A DNA stretch of 64,000 nt from Roseateles_C aquae (GCF_032337115.1 NZ_JAVXZY010000003.1:372001-436000); one strand, 5' to 3'; numbered from the stretch's first letter, positions 1-9,735 are shown. Notes: a model not told the origin generated them from the letters alone. Made by a program: numbers and translations.

Positions 1-1075
1 GATCGGAGATGCCCGCGATGAGTGAGCCAAGGTAGGTCAGCGCAGCGTTGTCAGTGATCGCAGTCAGGCCGAGCGCGCCAAAGAACAAGGCCAAGGGCTG
101 CAGGCTGGAAACGATGGGCTGCAGCCACCAAGCCTGCAGACCGCCAAGCACCACCAGTCCGGCCAGGAAGAAGGCCACCAGCAGGGCTTCCTTGAGGATC
201 AACGGGCTCTGGTGCCGCTCATAGGCCTGAGTGAAGCCCAGAAACATCAGGAACAGGCCGAGAAAGGCCACGGGATGATGAGCCAACAAAACCACGCCGG
301 CCAGCAGTGTCAGGTGGACCAGCACGACCGGGACAGGCACCGCGGCTTCTGCAGTTGATCCCTCGGTTGGCGGCGCTTGAAGATGCTTGCGAAGCATGAA
401 CGTGGCGACGGTTGCGTTGATGAGGACCGCAGCAACTGCCTTCCAGCCAAAGTTCGAGAACATGAAGGCACTGTCCCACTGCCAGGTGCTCGCCACCATC
501 AGCACCGGTGGCGCAGCATAGGAAGTCAGCGTGCCGCCAATCGACACGTTGACAAACAGCACGCCCAGACCGAGGTATTTGAGCCACTCAGGCACGGTCG
601 GTCGGAATACTTGCGGCGCCAGCATGAGGGCCGCGATGGTCATCGCTGCGGGCTCGGTAATCAGCGAACCCATCACGGGCACGGCCGCGAGTCCCAACCA
701 AGCGCTGACCAGCGGCGTCGGCAGCGGCGCAAGGCGAGCAATGCTGTCGACCAGCCAGACCACGGAGCGCAGGACGGGCCTAGATGCCGCAACGACCATC
801 ACGACGAAGACGAACAGGGGCTCGGTGTAGTTGCGCGACTCTGCGTAGGAGAGGGCCTGTTGCCCGCCCTGCAAGATGGCCATTGTGAGGACCAGTGCCA
901 TGGCCCAGAAGCCGAAGACGACCTCCACCTCGCCGAGCAGGTGGAACAGCCCTGCGTGTTTGGGAAAGCGGTGGGAAAGGCGTTCGAACTGCTTGGCGGC
1001 AAAGGTATGTGCCAGTGCCAGCACAAAGATGGCGAGGGCAATGTACTGGAGCGTCTGATCGGTCGTCGGATTCAT
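1..1075 (-). CDS. Putative Na+/H+ antiporter-type membrane protein (partial, C terminus off the left edge)
   Basis: The reverse strand is open from an ATG at 1075 to the window edge, giving 358 codons without a stop. The product is a polytopic membrane protein with hydrophobic runs through most of its length. It resembles the family annotated as putative Na+/H+ antiporter in Burkholderiales, including an early segment LLGEVEVVFGFWAMALVLTM, a conserved-looking LITEPAAMT stretch near residue 160 and a late TAITDNAALTYLGSLIAGISD-like end. Family assignment is from recall of similar proteins, and ion specificity cannot be read from the sequence. The gene is transcribed away from the IS5-type element on its 5' side. 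The remaining C-terminal part lies outside the window. Confidence 0.65.
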   Translation of the reverse strand, partial: MNPTTDQTLQYIALAIFVLALAHTFAAKQFERLSHRFPKHAGLFHLLGEVEVVFGFWAMALVLTMAILQGGQQALSYAESRNYTEPLFVFVVMVVAASRPVLRSVVWLVDSIARLAPLPTPLVSAWLGLAAVPVMGSLITEPAAMTIAALMLAPQVFRPTVPEWLKYLGLGVLFVNVSIGGTLTSYAAPPVLMVASTWQWDSAFMFSNFGWKAVAAVLINATVATFMLRKHLQAPPTEGSTAEAAVPVPVVLVHLTLLAGVVLLAHHPVAFLGLFLMFLGFTQAYERHQSPLILKEALLVAFFLAGLVVLGGLQAWWLQPIVSSLQPLALFFGALGLTAITDNAALTYLGSLIAGISD

Positions 1076-1204
1076 GGTTGTGACAGTTCCGCGCGGCGGC
1101 CCGACCAGCGCAATCAACCTGCGGCACCGGGAGTCGGTGCAGCACCCGGCGCGAGTGTAGCCCGCTGGCTTTGTTCCAGGTTCACAACCCAAAGGCAGGT
1201 GGCC

Positions 1205-1423
1205 CTAGGAAGGTCTGCACAAGTCGGCGCGAGTCTCGCAAGGTGGGCAGGGCTTGGCGGGTGCTTGCCCTGCGGCTTGAGGAGAAGGATGCCCCCACGG
1301 GCTCGGCGCTGCCTGGCTGTCGGGCCACCGGCCCGAGCTTCGCAGCGCGCCGGAAGTCACTGCTCTAAGGTCGCCCTTTTCGCTCAACCGTGACCCACGC
1401 CGACGTATGCAGACCTTCCCTAG
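1205..1423. mobile_element. IS5-type miniature inverted-repeat element, copy 1
   Basis: A non-coding element of about 211 bp is bounded by CTAG on both sides (1205-1208 and 1420-1423). It has terminal inverted repeats: the left end reads GAAGGTCTGCACAAGTCGGC and the reverse complement of the right end reads GGAAGGTCTGCATACGTCGG. The left end has lost one G. The interior matches the copy at 9736-10024 in several blocks, for example TGCTTGCCCTGCGG and GCCCCCACGGG. A GGAAGG start and a YTAR-type 4-bp duplication are typical of the IS5 subgroup. It has no room for a transposase, so it would need one in trans. Confidence 0.85.
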
Positions 1424-1591
1424 GTCTGAGCGGGCCTGCGTGGCGTGATGAGCCGTCTGGCGTCAAGGGGGTACAGCCCCCGGGGGTCGAGGACTTGCGC
1501 CTTGATCAGGGCAGAGTGCGTCGGCCCTGGGAAGGAATTGCGCTTCGGCGATGGGGCCGCGATGATCCGGCATCCTCAGCAGGGAGGTTCT

Positions 1592-2269
1592 GTGAAGAAG
1601 AAACCGACAGCCAAGCCCGCCGTGACCGTTGACGCTGCCAGCAAGACCCAGTTGCTGCCGGCAAGCCTGGCCTTCTTGAAGCGTTATTCATTCGAGTCGC
1701 TGCTCTCGATCGGGCTCATTGCGCTTGTATCGCCGGGCATGGATCGGGCGAAGGAGGCCGTGCTGGGGCAGAACGAAGGTCCCGCTTTCTATATTGACAA
1801 GGTGGCTTGCCCGCCCGTTGCTGCTGCCTCGGGAGTCGCCAACTCAGCGAGCCTTGGTGGCGACTGCAGCTTGCTGAATATCCGCATCCCTGGCGGCCTG
1901 CACGAGAAGACCCTGAGTCGTATCGAGATCATTCCCTACGCGGCAGACCCCGAGATCCGATTCTCGGAGCCCATCGAGGCGACGATAGACAAGGAGGTGC
2001 TGCGCACCTACGGCTACGCCTCAATCAGCATGAAGGCCAAGGTCGGCCAGGGCAAGGTGTTGATTGCCACCGCGCTGGGCCACTTCAGCGACGAAACCGA
2101 GCTCGGCGTCACGCTGGACGGCGTCAGCCGACAGGCCCGCAAGCTCGCCATTGCCGATGGGCGTGTCCTTTTCATCACGCAATACTGGCGCCAGATCCTG
2201 CTGATCGCGATCGCGGGACTATTCACCGTGCGTTACCGCCAGCTGGTGCTGGAGCGGCTGGGGAAGTGA
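1592..2269 (+). CDS. Hypothetical membrane protein, first gene of the metal-resistance block
   Basis: The protein has 225 residues from a GTG start preceded by AGGGAGG four bases upstream. An ATG 30 bases earlier is possible but lacks a ribosome site. The N terminus is lysine-rich, followed by one membrane segment (about residues 28-45, FESLLSIGLIALVSP). A soluble domain with several cysteines follows (CPP, DCSLL), and there is a second membrane segment near the C terminus (YWRQILLIAIAGLFTV). This implies a periplasmic middle domain held by two helices. I do not recognise the family. Its stop overlaps the next ATG (TGATG), so the two are translationally coupled. It lies between the two IS5-type elements with the czc genes. 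Confidence 0.7.
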   Translation: MKKKPTAKPAVTVDAASKTQLLPASLAFLKRYSFESLLSIGLIALVSPGMDRAKEAVLGQNEGPAFYIDKVACPPVAAASGVANSASLGGDCSLLNIRIPGGLHEKTLSRIEIIPYAADPEIRFSEPIEATIDKEVLRTYGYASISMKAKVGQGKVLIATALGHFSDETELGVTLDGVSRQARKLAIADGRVLFITQYWRQILLIAIAGLFTVRYRQLVLERLGK

Positions 2270-3375
2270 TGGGCTACCTCAGAGGTTTTCTCAAGGCTGT
2301 CCTGCTCTATGCCCTTGTCATGGCCGCTTTCGGCCTGACGTTTGCGATCGAGCTGGCGGTATTCATTGTGGGCTTGCTGCGCGGCGCATTCAGCCAGCCT
2401 GATGCAGCCTCAGGCGCTTGGATCGTGCTGCTCTTTCTGATCTTGGGGGGCTTGCTGTGGCTGCAGCGTCGCTTGCCGCTCCGTGTCAAGAATGCCTTGT
2501 GCCTTCATCATTTGAATCTGGATGGATCGGCGGCCGGCGCCGAGCAACTGCTGGTGCGCTGGCTGCTGCTGTGTGCGTATGTTCTCGTCACTGCCGCACA
2601 GCTGTCCGATATGTCGGGCATGCTGGCGCCGGAGAACTTGCTGCTTCCGTACTTTCTGCTCTTCCTCCCGCTCACGCAGCTGACCCTTTCGAAGGGGCAA
2701 TACTCATTGATCGACTATGCACTGCTGGTGCGGGCCGGGCACGCTCAGGAAAGCGACGGCGCGGCTGAGGGATCAAGGGAAGCCAAGGCCTTGCTGGCCA
2801 TCATTGCCGCCGCAGTGCTGGCCGGCGTAGCGGTTCAGTACACCAAGGCGATCCCGGTGATGTCGCCGCTGTTCAAAAGCAGCCGATCGAATCCAGCCTT
2901 GGTATCCGCCTTCATCTTCTCTTCCTTTTACAACGGCGGCACTGAAGACGCTGCGCCTGCGTCCGCTTCGACGCCCGCGCGGCCGCAGTTCAGAGCAGCG
3001 CTGGAGAAACTCGGACTGGTCGTCCTTCAGGCCGGCATCTCGCATCCGGGCGAGCTGATCGTTGGCGAGGGCGAGGCGACGATGAAGCTCGCGGTCGAGG
3101 CCTTGATCGAGGTCCAGGTCGCGCTGCCATCACTGGATTTGGATGCCGTCAAAGCCAAAATGCAGCGGGCTGCCCAGCTGGCCTGCGAGTTGGAGGCCCC
3201 GGCTGCCGCTGCGCAGGGCGGTGCGCAGCGAGACACTGCGATTCGGTTTGTCGTCTTCGGTGATTTTGATCTCTACCACTACGCGCTCAACAAACCCTTT
3301 CTTTGCCGCGGCAGCGGCGTACCGCAATCATTGCCCGGTGGTATCAGCGCCGGCTTTGGCTTCTCGTTCTTGTAG
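2269..3375 (+). CDS. Hypothetical multi-pass membrane protein, coupled to the preceding gene
   Basis: The protein has 368 residues, and its ATG overlaps the stop of the previous gene by one base. The first 200 residues hold about five hydrophobic segments: near residues 8-38, 48-62, 93-108, 125-140 and 180-196. The C-terminal 170 residues are soluble, with an Ala/Pro-rich stretch (about 225-240) and a mixed alpha/beta region ending in an aromatic FGDFDLYHYALNKPFL segment. No known domain is recognised. The coupling suggests that this and the preceding protein form a membrane complex. A metal-related role is only suggested by position upstream of czcI. Confidence 0.7.
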   Translation: MGYLRGFLKAVLLYALVMAAFGLTFAIELAVFIVGLLRGAFSQPDAASGAWIVLLFLILGGLLWLQRRLPLRVKNALCLHHLNLDGSAAGAEQLLVRWLLLCAYVLVTAAQLSDMSGMLAPENLLLPYFLLFLPLTQLTLSKGQYSLIDYALLVRAGHAQESDGAAEGSREAKALLAIIAAAVLAGVAVQYTKAIPVMSPLFKSSRSNPALVSAFIFSSFYNGGTEDAAPASASTPARPQFRAALEKLGLVVLQAGISHPGELIVGEGEATMKLAVEALIEVQVALPSLDLDAVKAKMQRAAQLACELEAPAAAAQGGAQRDTAIRFVVFGDFDLYHYALNKPFLCRGSGVPQSLPGGISAGFGFSFL

Positions 3376-3506
3376 GCCCGTCTCGACCACCTGCTTTAGG
3401 CCGAGGACCATCCTCGTGCGGTCAACGGGCATGCGCGGGCCTTGCTGCATTGCTTCATGCACGCTGTCGAGCGCTACCGACGAGCGCGGTGATAATCGCG
3501 GCTCGC

Positions 3507-3896
3507 ATGAAGTTCTTGATCGCCCTCCTCATTGCCCTGCTGCTGCCGCTCCAGCTCTCCTGGGGCGTGGCGGCGCGCTACTGCGAGCATGAGACCGGCC
3601 TGCAGGCGGGCCGGCATTTTGGGCATCACAGCCATGTTCATGCCAATGCCGAGCCGCATGAGAAGGCGGCTGCCGATTCGGCGCAGGATCCGGGCGCCAA
3701 GCCTGGCGGCGCCAAGCTGCTGATCGACCTCGATTGCAGCTTCTGCCACGCGCCGTCCGCCACGGCCCTGTTGCAGCTCGATCTGCTGCCGCCATTGCAG
3801 CGCAACGCGGCTGCGCCTGCCGTGCTCGGCAATGCCAAGCCCGCCTCGGTGCCGCAGCGCACCCCTGACCGCCCACAGTGGCCCCGTCTCGCCTAG
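3507..3896 (+). CDS. czcI: CzcI-family periplasmic protein of the metal efflux cluster
   Basis: This 129-residue protein begins with a signal peptide (MKFLIALLIALLLPLQLSWG) followed by YCEHE and a histidine-rich tract (HFGHHSHVHA around residues 35-45). A CSFCH motif comes later. That order, together with a position directly before czcC, matches CzcI, a small periplasmic accessory of cobalt-zinc-cadmium efflux systems thought to modulate expression or metal delivery. The histidines and cysteines could bind divalent metal. The leader lacks a strong Shine-Dalgarno. The gap to czcC is 68 bp, so co-transcription is likely. Confidence 0.8.
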   Translation: MKFLIALLIALLLPLQLSWGVAARYCEHETGLQAGRHFGHHSHVHANAEPHEKAAADSAQDPGAKPGGAKLLIDLDCSFCHAPSATALLQLDLLPPLQRNAAAPAVLGNAKPASVPQRTPDRPQWPRLA

Positions 3897-3964
3897 CCGG
3901 CGAGACGCCTGAACCCCCACCGTTCCGTCTCGCCGAATCCGAAGGTTTCAACCGATGAGATTCG

Positions 3965-5173
3965 ATGAGAAAACTCCTTTTGCCGCTCGGGCTGGCGGCC
4001 GCCTGCCTCAGCCCCGTGCCCCTGTGGGCACAAACCACGCTTACCCTTGAACTCGCGCTAGAACAGGCGACCTCCCGAAGCCCGGCCATCGCTGCCGCGG
4101 CCAAGGAGGTCGACGCTGCGGGCGCTGCCGTCGGTCAGGCTGCTGCCTGGCGCAACCCGGAGCTCGGCATGACGGTCGAGGACACCCGAAGAGAGAGCCG
4201 GACGACCACCGTCACCGTCGACATTCCCCTGGAGCTTGGCGGCAAGCGCGCGGCCCGGGTCACGGCGGCGGAACGGGCCGTCAGCGTGGCTGCTGCCGAA
4301 CTGAGCAAGGTCCGCGCCGAAGTTCGCTCCGGCGTCATCAACGCCTTCTTTGGCGTGCTGGTGGCTCAGGAGCGGATGAAGCTTGCAGAAAGCTCGACAG
4401 ACATCGCCGCCCGCGCAGCGGACGCGGTGGGGAAACGTGTCGCGGCCGGCAAGGTCTCGCCCGTCGAGGCAACACGCGCCCGGGTGGACTTTGCCAACGC
4501 CCAGCTGGAGCTTGCCGAGGCCAGGTCCGAGTGGCAGACCGCGCGGTTCATGCTGGCGACGCTGATCGGCGACGGTGCTCCGAGCTTTGACACGGTGCAG
4601 GGCGATGCCCGGACGCTGCCCAGTCGCCCCGCGTTCTCCGAGCTGGTCTCGCAGCTCGAAAACTCTCCCGCGCTCCTGATCGGGCGGCTGGAAGCCGAGC
4701 GTCGCGCGGCCTTGGTGAACGTCGAGAAGAGCAAGGCAAGCCCAGACCTGACGCTCAGCCTTGGCGCCAAGCGGGACGCTTCGGCCGGGCGCATGCAGGC
4801 CGTCCTGGGCTTCTCCATCCCCCTGCCGTTCTTCGACCGCAACCAGGGCGCCATCCTGGAGGCCTCGCGCCGCGCCGACAAGGCGCAGGACGAACTGCAG
4901 CTTGCCAGGCTTCGCATGCTCGGCGAATTGCAGGACGCTTCGAACCGCCTGACGGTTGCGAGCGCCTCATTGCAGACCTTGCAGGGCATGGTGCTCCCGT
5001 CTGCGCAGGAGGCTTACGAGACCGCGAGCAAGGGCTTCGACGCCGGCAAGTTCGGCTTCCTCGACGTCATCGACGCGCAGCGCAGCTTGCTGCAAGCACG
5101 CTCCCGCTACCTGAACACCCTGGCCACCGCCTACCAGGCGGCAGCCACCATTGACCGCATCACCGGCCGTTGA
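3965..5173 (+). CDS. czcC: CzcC-type outer membrane channel of a heavy-metal RND efflux pump
   Basis: The 402-residue protein has a signal peptide (cleavage after LWAQ, about residue 23) and two outer-membrane-efflux repeats. These are long amphipathic helices such as LELALEQATSRSPAIAAAAKEVDAAGAAVG and a C-terminal EAYETASKGFDAGKFGFLDVIDAQRSLLQARS-type helix, which is characteristic of TolC/CzcC trimers. It would form the outer-membrane exit duct that docks with CzcB and CzcA. An ATG 11 bases upstream is in another frame. Its stop lies 14 bases before the czcB ATG, indicating an operon. Confidence 0.9.
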   Translation: MRKLLLPLGLAAACLSPVPLWAQTTLTLELALEQATSRSPAIAAAAKEVDAAGAAVGQAAAWRNPELGMTVEDTRRESRTTTVTVDIPLELGGKRAARVTAAERAVSVAAAELSKVRAEVRSGVINAFFGVLVAQERMKLAESSTDIAARAADAVGKRVAAGKVSPVEATRARVDFANAQLELAEARSEWQTARFMLATLIGDGAPSFDTVQGDARTLPSRPAFSELVSQLENSPALLIGRLEAERRAALVNVEKSKASPDLTLSLGAKRDASAGRMQAVLGFSIPLPFFDRNQGAILEASRRADKAQDELQLARLRMLGELQDASNRLTVASASLQTLQGMVLPSAQEAYETASKGFDAGKFGFLDVIDAQRSLLQARSRYLNTLATAYQAAATIDRITGR

Positions 5174-5187
5174 ATGGGGACACTGAC

Positions 5188-6405
5188 ATGACGATCACGA
5201 AGCAGCAGAAGACTCTCATGGCCGCGCTTGTCGCGGCGGGCCTCATCGCCAGCGGCGCCGTGCTCTGGAGCGGCCGGGGGACAGCCCCGGCCCCAGACCA
5301 AGGGCACACGCATGAAGACGAAAGCAAGCCGCATGGCAAGGGCGATCCTGGTCAGCCTGACGCGGGACACGAGCAGGAGCGCGTCATCAAGCTCAGTGCC
5401 GAACAGCAGAAGACGGCGGGCGTTGCCGTGGCCTCGGCTGGCAGCACTGCCCTGCAGGCGGCGAGCGACTTCTCCGGCGAAATCCGCTTCAACGACGACC
5501 GCACCGCCCACGTCGTGCCGCGCCTTGCCGGCGTGGCGGAGGGGGTGACGGCCAATCTCGGTCAGCAGGTGCGTGCCGGCCAGGTGCTGGCGGTGATCGC
5601 CAGCACCTCGCTCTCGGAACAGCGCAGCGAACTGCTGACGGCGCAGCGCCGACAGGAAGCGGCACTTGCGACCTACGAGCGCGAGAAGAAGCTCTGGCAG
5701 GAGAAGATTTCCGCCGAGCAGGACTATCTGCAAGCCCAGTCCGCGCTGCGCGAGGCCGCCATCACCGTCGACAACGCGCGGCAGAAACTCGCTGCCATCG
5801 GCGCCAGCGCCTCGACCTCCAGCCTGAACCGTTTCGAGGTCAAGGCACCGTTCGATGGCACGGTGGTTGAGAAACACCTGTCGCGCGGCGAAGCGGTGCG
5901 GGAAGATGCCAGCATCTTCACCGTCTCCGACCTCAGCTCGGTGTGGGCGGAATTCGCGGTGGCACCCAAGGACCTGGCCGTGGTGCGTGTGGGCCAGAAA
6001 GTCATCGTCTCCTCCTCGGCCTTCGAGGAGCGGGTCCAAGGCGCGATTTCCTACGTCGGCTCGCTGCTGGGCGAACAGACACGCACGGCCCGCGCCCGCG
6101 TCACCCTGGCCAACCCCCAGGGGGCTTGGCGCCCCGGGCTCTTCGTGACCGTCAGTGTGCTCGGTGCCGAGCAGCAGGTGCCCATTGCCGTCCCGGCTGA
6201 GGCCATCCAGACCATCGAGAAGCAGAGCATGGTGTTCAAGGCCGTGCCTGGAGGCTTCCAGCCCATGCCCGTGAAAACCGGGCGCGCCGATGGCAAGTCT
6301 GTCGAAGTCCTGCAAGGCCTGAAGGCCGGTGACAAGGTCGCCACGGTCAATGCCTTTGTCCTGAAGTCGGAGCTGGGCAAAGCCGGCGCCGAGCATGAGC
6401 ATTGA
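5188..6405 (+). CDS. czcB: CzcB-type periplasmic adaptor (membrane fusion protein)
   Basis: The protein has 405 residues from the ATG. An in-frame TTG six codons upstream overlaps the czcC stop and is a less likely start. An N-terminal membrane anchor (about residues 12-30) is followed by a histidine/acidic metal-binding segment (HTHEDESKPHGKG and GHEQE). Next come the barrel-sandwich hybrid (VVPRLAGVAEGVTANLGQQVRAGQVLAVI), an alpha-hairpin rich in Gln/Glu (residues about 140-200), the second lipoyl half (FEVKAPFDGTVVEKHLSRGEAV) and a beta-barrel. This is the standard HlyD-like heavy-metal adaptor that bridges CzcA and CzcC. Confidence 0.9.
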   Translation: MTITKQQKTLMAALVAAGLIASGAVLWSGRGTAPAPDQGHTHEDESKPHGKGDPGQPDAGHEQERVIKLSAEQQKTAGVAVASAGSTALQAASDFSGEIRFNDDRTAHVVPRLAGVAEGVTANLGQQVRAGQVLAVIASTSLSEQRSELLTAQRRQEAALATYEREKKLWQEKISAEQDYLQAQSALREAAITVDNARQKLAAIGASASTSSLNRFEVKAPFDGTVVEKHLSRGEAVREDASIFTVSDLSSVWAEFAVAPKDLAVVRVGQKVIVSSSAFEERVQGAISYVGSLLGEQTRTARARVTLANPQGAWRPGLFVTVSVLGAEQQVPIAVPAEAIQTIEKQSMVFKAVPGGFQPMPVKTGRADGKSVEVLQGLKAGDKVATVNAFVLKSELGKAGAEHEH

Positions 6406-6415
6406 AGGGGGCACC

Positions 6416-9400
6416 ATGTTTGAACGCATCATCCGCTTCTGCATCGAGCAGCGCTGGCTTGTCATGCTGGCGGTGCTTGGCATGGCGCTGCTCGGCGTCT
6501 ACAGCTACACCAGGCTGCCCGTCGATGCCGTGGCCGACATCTCGAATGTGCAGGTCGTGGTCAACACCCATGCGCCCGGCTATTCGCCGCTGGAGACCGA
6601 GCAGCGCGTGAGCTTCCCCATCGAGACGGTCATGGCCGGTCTGCCCGGTCTGGAGCAGACTCGCTCGCTTTCGCGCTACGGGCTCTCCCAAGTGACGATC
6701 ATCTTCAAGGACGGCACCGACATCTACTTTGCGCGGCAGCTGGTGAATCAGCGCATCCAGGAGGCACGGAGCCGCCTGCCTGACGGTGTCACGCCTTCAA
6801 TGGGACCCATTTCCACCGGCCTTGGAGAAATCTACCTGTGGACGGTGGAGGCCGAGCCCAATGCCAAGAAGGCCGACGGCTCGCCCTACACCTCGACGGA
6901 CTTGCGCGAGATTCAGGACTGGGTCATCAAGCCGCAGCTGCGTCTGGTTCCTGGCGTCACCGACATCAACTCCATCGGCGGCTTCGAGAAGCAGTACGTC
7001 GTCGCGCCGAACCTGGAACGCCTGTCGGCCTTTGGTCTGAGCCTGGCCGACGTCGTCAACGCGCTGGAGAAGAACAACGCCAGCCAGGGCGCCGGCTATA
7101 TCGAGCGGCAGGGCGAGCAGTACCTGGTGCGCGCGCCAGGTCAGGTCAAGTCGATCGACGACATCCGCGACATCATCATCGGCACGGCCCTGGAGCAAGC
7201 GATTCGGGTCCGGGACATCGCGGATGTCGAGCTGGGTCGCGAGCTTCGAACTGGCGCGGCCACCGAGAACGGCAAGGAGGTCGTGCTCGGCACCGTCTTC
7301 ATGCTGATGGGCGAGAACAGCCGCAAGGTCGCGCGCGCTGTCGACAAGCAGATGGCATCGATCAACAAGACCTTGCCCGCGGGCGTGAAGGCGGTGACGG
7401 TCTACGACCGCACGATCCTGGTCGACAAGGCGGTGCGCACCGTGCAGAGCAACCTCATCGAGGGTGCTGCGCTGGTGGTCGCCGTGCTGTTCCTGTTCCT
7501 TGGCAACATCCGCGCTGCGCTCATCACGGCGATGGTGATTCCGCTGTCGATGCTGTTCACTTTCACCGGCATGGTAAGGATGGGCATCAGCGCCAACCTG
7601 ATGAGCCTGGGCGCGCTGGACTTCGGCATCATCGTCGACGGTGCGGTCGTGATCGTCGAGAACTGCGTGCGGCGCTTGGCGCATGCTCAGGCCAAAGCCC
7701 ATGAGCTGCAGGGCCGGGCATTGACACGCACCGAACGCTTCCAAGAGGTGTTCGCCGCGGCCCGTGAGGCTCGCCGGCCCCTGCTGTTCGGACAGCTCAT
7801 CATCATGGTGGTCTACATCCCCATCCTGGCGCTCACCGGTGTCGAAGGGAAGATGTTCCATCCGATGGCCTACACGGTGCTGCTGGCCCTGCTGGGCGCC
7901 ATGCTGCTGTCGGTGAGCTTCGTGCCGGCCGCTGTGGCGCTCTTCATGGGCAAGCGCGTGGCCGAGAAGGAAAACTGGCTGATGCAGTGGGCGCAAGCGC
8001 GCTACCAGCCCTTGCTCGCAAGTTCGATGGCCAACGCGCCCGTCGTGCTGACGGCAGCAGCCGTCCTGGTGGTCTTCTGTGCGGCCGTGGCAAGCAGGCT
8101 CGGCTCCGAGTTTGTGCCCCATCTCAACGAGGGCGACTTCGCGATCCAGGCCCTGCGAATCCCGGGCACCAGCCTGACGCAATCGGTCGAGATGCAGAAG
8201 CAACTCGAAACCCAGCTGATGGCCAAGTTCCCCGAGATTGAGCGCGTTTTTGCGCGCATCGGCACGGCGGAGATCGCGGCCGATCCGATGCCGCCCAACA
8301 TCTCGGACGGCTACCTCATGCTCAAGCCGATGGACCAATGGCCCGAGCCGCGCAAGACACGCGATGAACTGCTGGCAGCCATCCGCGCAGAAGCGGACAA
8401 GGTGCCGGGGAACAACTATGAGTTCTCGCAGCCGATACAGCTGAGGTTCAACGAACTCATCTCCGGCGTTCGCTCCGATGTCGCCGTCAAGCTATTCGGC
8501 GACGACAATGACGTTCTGAACGAGACCGCCAATCGGCTTGCACAGGTGCTGCAAAGCGTTCCCGGTGCGACGGAGGTCAAGGTCGAGCAGACCACGGGCC
8601 TGCCTATGCTCACGGTCAACATCGACCGCGCCAAGGCCACCCGCTATGGCTTGAACATGACCGAGGTCCAGGATGCCGTGGCCACCGCCATTGGCGGCCG
8701 CGAGGCCGGCACCTTCTTCCAGGGCGACCGGCGCTTCAACATCCTGGTGCGGCTGCCCGATGCACAGCGGCAAGACCTGGAGGCCTTGCGACGGCTGCCG
8801 GTGCCGCTGCCCAAGGGGCGCGGTGACGGTCGCATTGAAGGCCGTGTCGGCTATGTGCCGCTATCGGAGGTGGCCACGCTGGACGTTGCGCCTGGCCCAA
8901 ACCAGGTGTCGCGAGAGAACGGCAAGCGGCGCATCGTCGTCAGTGCCAATGTCACTGGTCGAGACCTCGGTTCCTTTGTCGCCGAAGCCCAGGCCACCAT
9001 TGAGCAGAAGGTCAAGGTGCCCGCGGCTTACTGGACAAGCTGGGGCGGCAGCTTCGAGCAGCTGCAGTCGGCGGCCCAGCGCCTGCAGATCGTCGTGCCA
9101 CTGTCGCTGCTGATGGTCTTTGTGCTGCTGTTCGCAATGTTCGGCAATGTGAAAGACGGGCTGCTGGTCTTCACGGGCATCCCGTTCGCGTTGACCGGCG
9201 GCATCCTGGCGCTCTGGATGCGCGGCATCCCACTGTCCATCTCTGCGGCGGTGGGTTTCATTGCGCTCTCTGGCGTGGCGGTGCTGAACGGCTTGGTGAT
9301 GCTGTCATTCATCCGAAGCTTGAGAGAGGAAGGCCGCAGCCTCGATGAGGCGGTGAATGAAGGGGCGCTGAGCCGGCTGAGACCCGTGTTGATGACGGCC

Positions 9401-9625
9401 CTGGTCGCGTCGCTCGGCTTCGTGCCCATGGCCTTGGCCACTGGCACCGGCGCCGAGGTGCAGCAGCCTTTGGCCACCGTGGTCATTGGCGGCATCCTGT
9501 CTTCGACAGCACTGACGCTGCTGCTGCTGCCCATCCTGTATCGATGGGCACACAGGCAGGACGCCGGGAAGGCAGAGGCGGCCGAGGATCCTGCGCCTGC
9601 GGGTAAGGGGCTCGCCGCAGGCTGA
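6416..9625 (+). CDS. czcA: CzcA-type RND heavy-metal/proton antiporter
   Basis: The 1069-residue inner-membrane RND pump begins MFERIIRFCIEQRW, 10 bases after the czcB stop with GAAGGGGGC upstream. The fourth transmembrane helix carries LDFGIIVDGAVVIVEN. The acidic residues fall at D402, D408 and E415, the same numbering as the proton-relay residues of Cupriavidus CzcA. The DFG-x3-DGA pattern marks the divalent-cation groups (zinc, cobalt, cadmium, possibly nickel). Copper/silver CusA types have AIG-x3-DAA instead. Two large periplasmic loops and twelve membrane segments fit the family. The exact metal is inferred. Confidence 0.93.
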   Translation: MFERIIRFCIEQRWLVMLAVLGMALLGVYSYTRLPVDAVADISNVQVVVNTHAPGYSPLETEQRVSFPIETVMAGLPGLEQTRSLSRYGLSQVTIIFKDGTDIYFARQLVNQRIQEARSRLPDGVTPSMGPISTGLGEIYLWTVEAEPNAKKADGSPYTSTDLREIQDWVIKPQLRLVPGVTDINSIGGFEKQYVVAPNLERLSAFGLSLADVVNALEKNNASQGAGYIERQGEQYLVRAPGQVKSIDDIRDIIIGTALEQAIRVRDIADVELGRELRTGAATENGKEVVLGTVFMLMGENSRKVARAVDKQMASINKTLPAGVKAVTVYDRTILVDKAVRTVQSNLIEGAALVVAVLFLFLGNIRAALITAMVIPLSMLFTFTGMVRMGISANLMSLGALDFGIIVDGAVVIVENCVRRLAHAQAKAHELQGRALTRTERFQEVFAAAREARRPLLFGQLIIMVVYIPILALTGVEGKMFHPMAYTVLLALLGAMLLSVSFVPAAVALFMGKRVAEKENWLMQWAQARYQPLLASSMANAPVVLTAAAVLVVFCAAVASRLGSEFVPHLNEGDFAIQALRIPGTSLTQSVEMQKQLETQLMAKFPEIERVFARIGTAEIAADPMPPNISDGYLMLKPMDQWPEPRKTRDELLAAIRAEADKVPGNNYEFSQPIQLRFNELISGVRSDVAVKLFGDDNDVLNETANRLAQVLQSVPGATEVKVEQTTGLPMLTVNIDRAKATRYGLNMTEVQDAVATAIGGREAGTFFQGDRRFNILVRLPDAQRQDLEALRRLPVPLPKGRGDGRIEGRVGYVPLSEVATLDVAPGPNQVSRENGKRRIVVSANVTGRDLGSFVAEAQATIEQKVKVPAAYWTSWGGSFEQLQSAAQRLQIVVPLSLLMVFVLLFAMFGNVKDGLLVFTGIPFALTGGILALWMRGIPLSISAAVGFIALSGVAVLNGLVMLSFIRSLREEGRSLDEAVNEGALSRLRPVLMTALVASLGFVPMALATGTGAEVQQPLATVVIGGILSSTALTLLLLPILYRWAHRQDAGKAEAAEDPAPAGKGLAAG

Positions 9626-9735
9626 AGCGATGGGGCAGCCTGCCCTGGGGCTTGTTGCCCGCTGCGCCTGATCAGCCAAGCGGTGTGGCCAGCCGAGCAC
9701 CGATCGGTGAGGCAACTGGGCGCTTCAGCAGACTG

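Noticed and set aside
377..1393. Forward open frame near the left end
   Set aside because: It overlaps the antiporter-like gene on the other strand and the IS5-type element, and its translation has no recognisable domain.
6416..9625. CzcA as a copper/silver (CusA-type) pump
   Set aside because: The fourth-helix motif is DFG-x3-DGA with D402, D408 and E415, the divalent-cation type, not the AIG-x3-DAA form of copper pumps.
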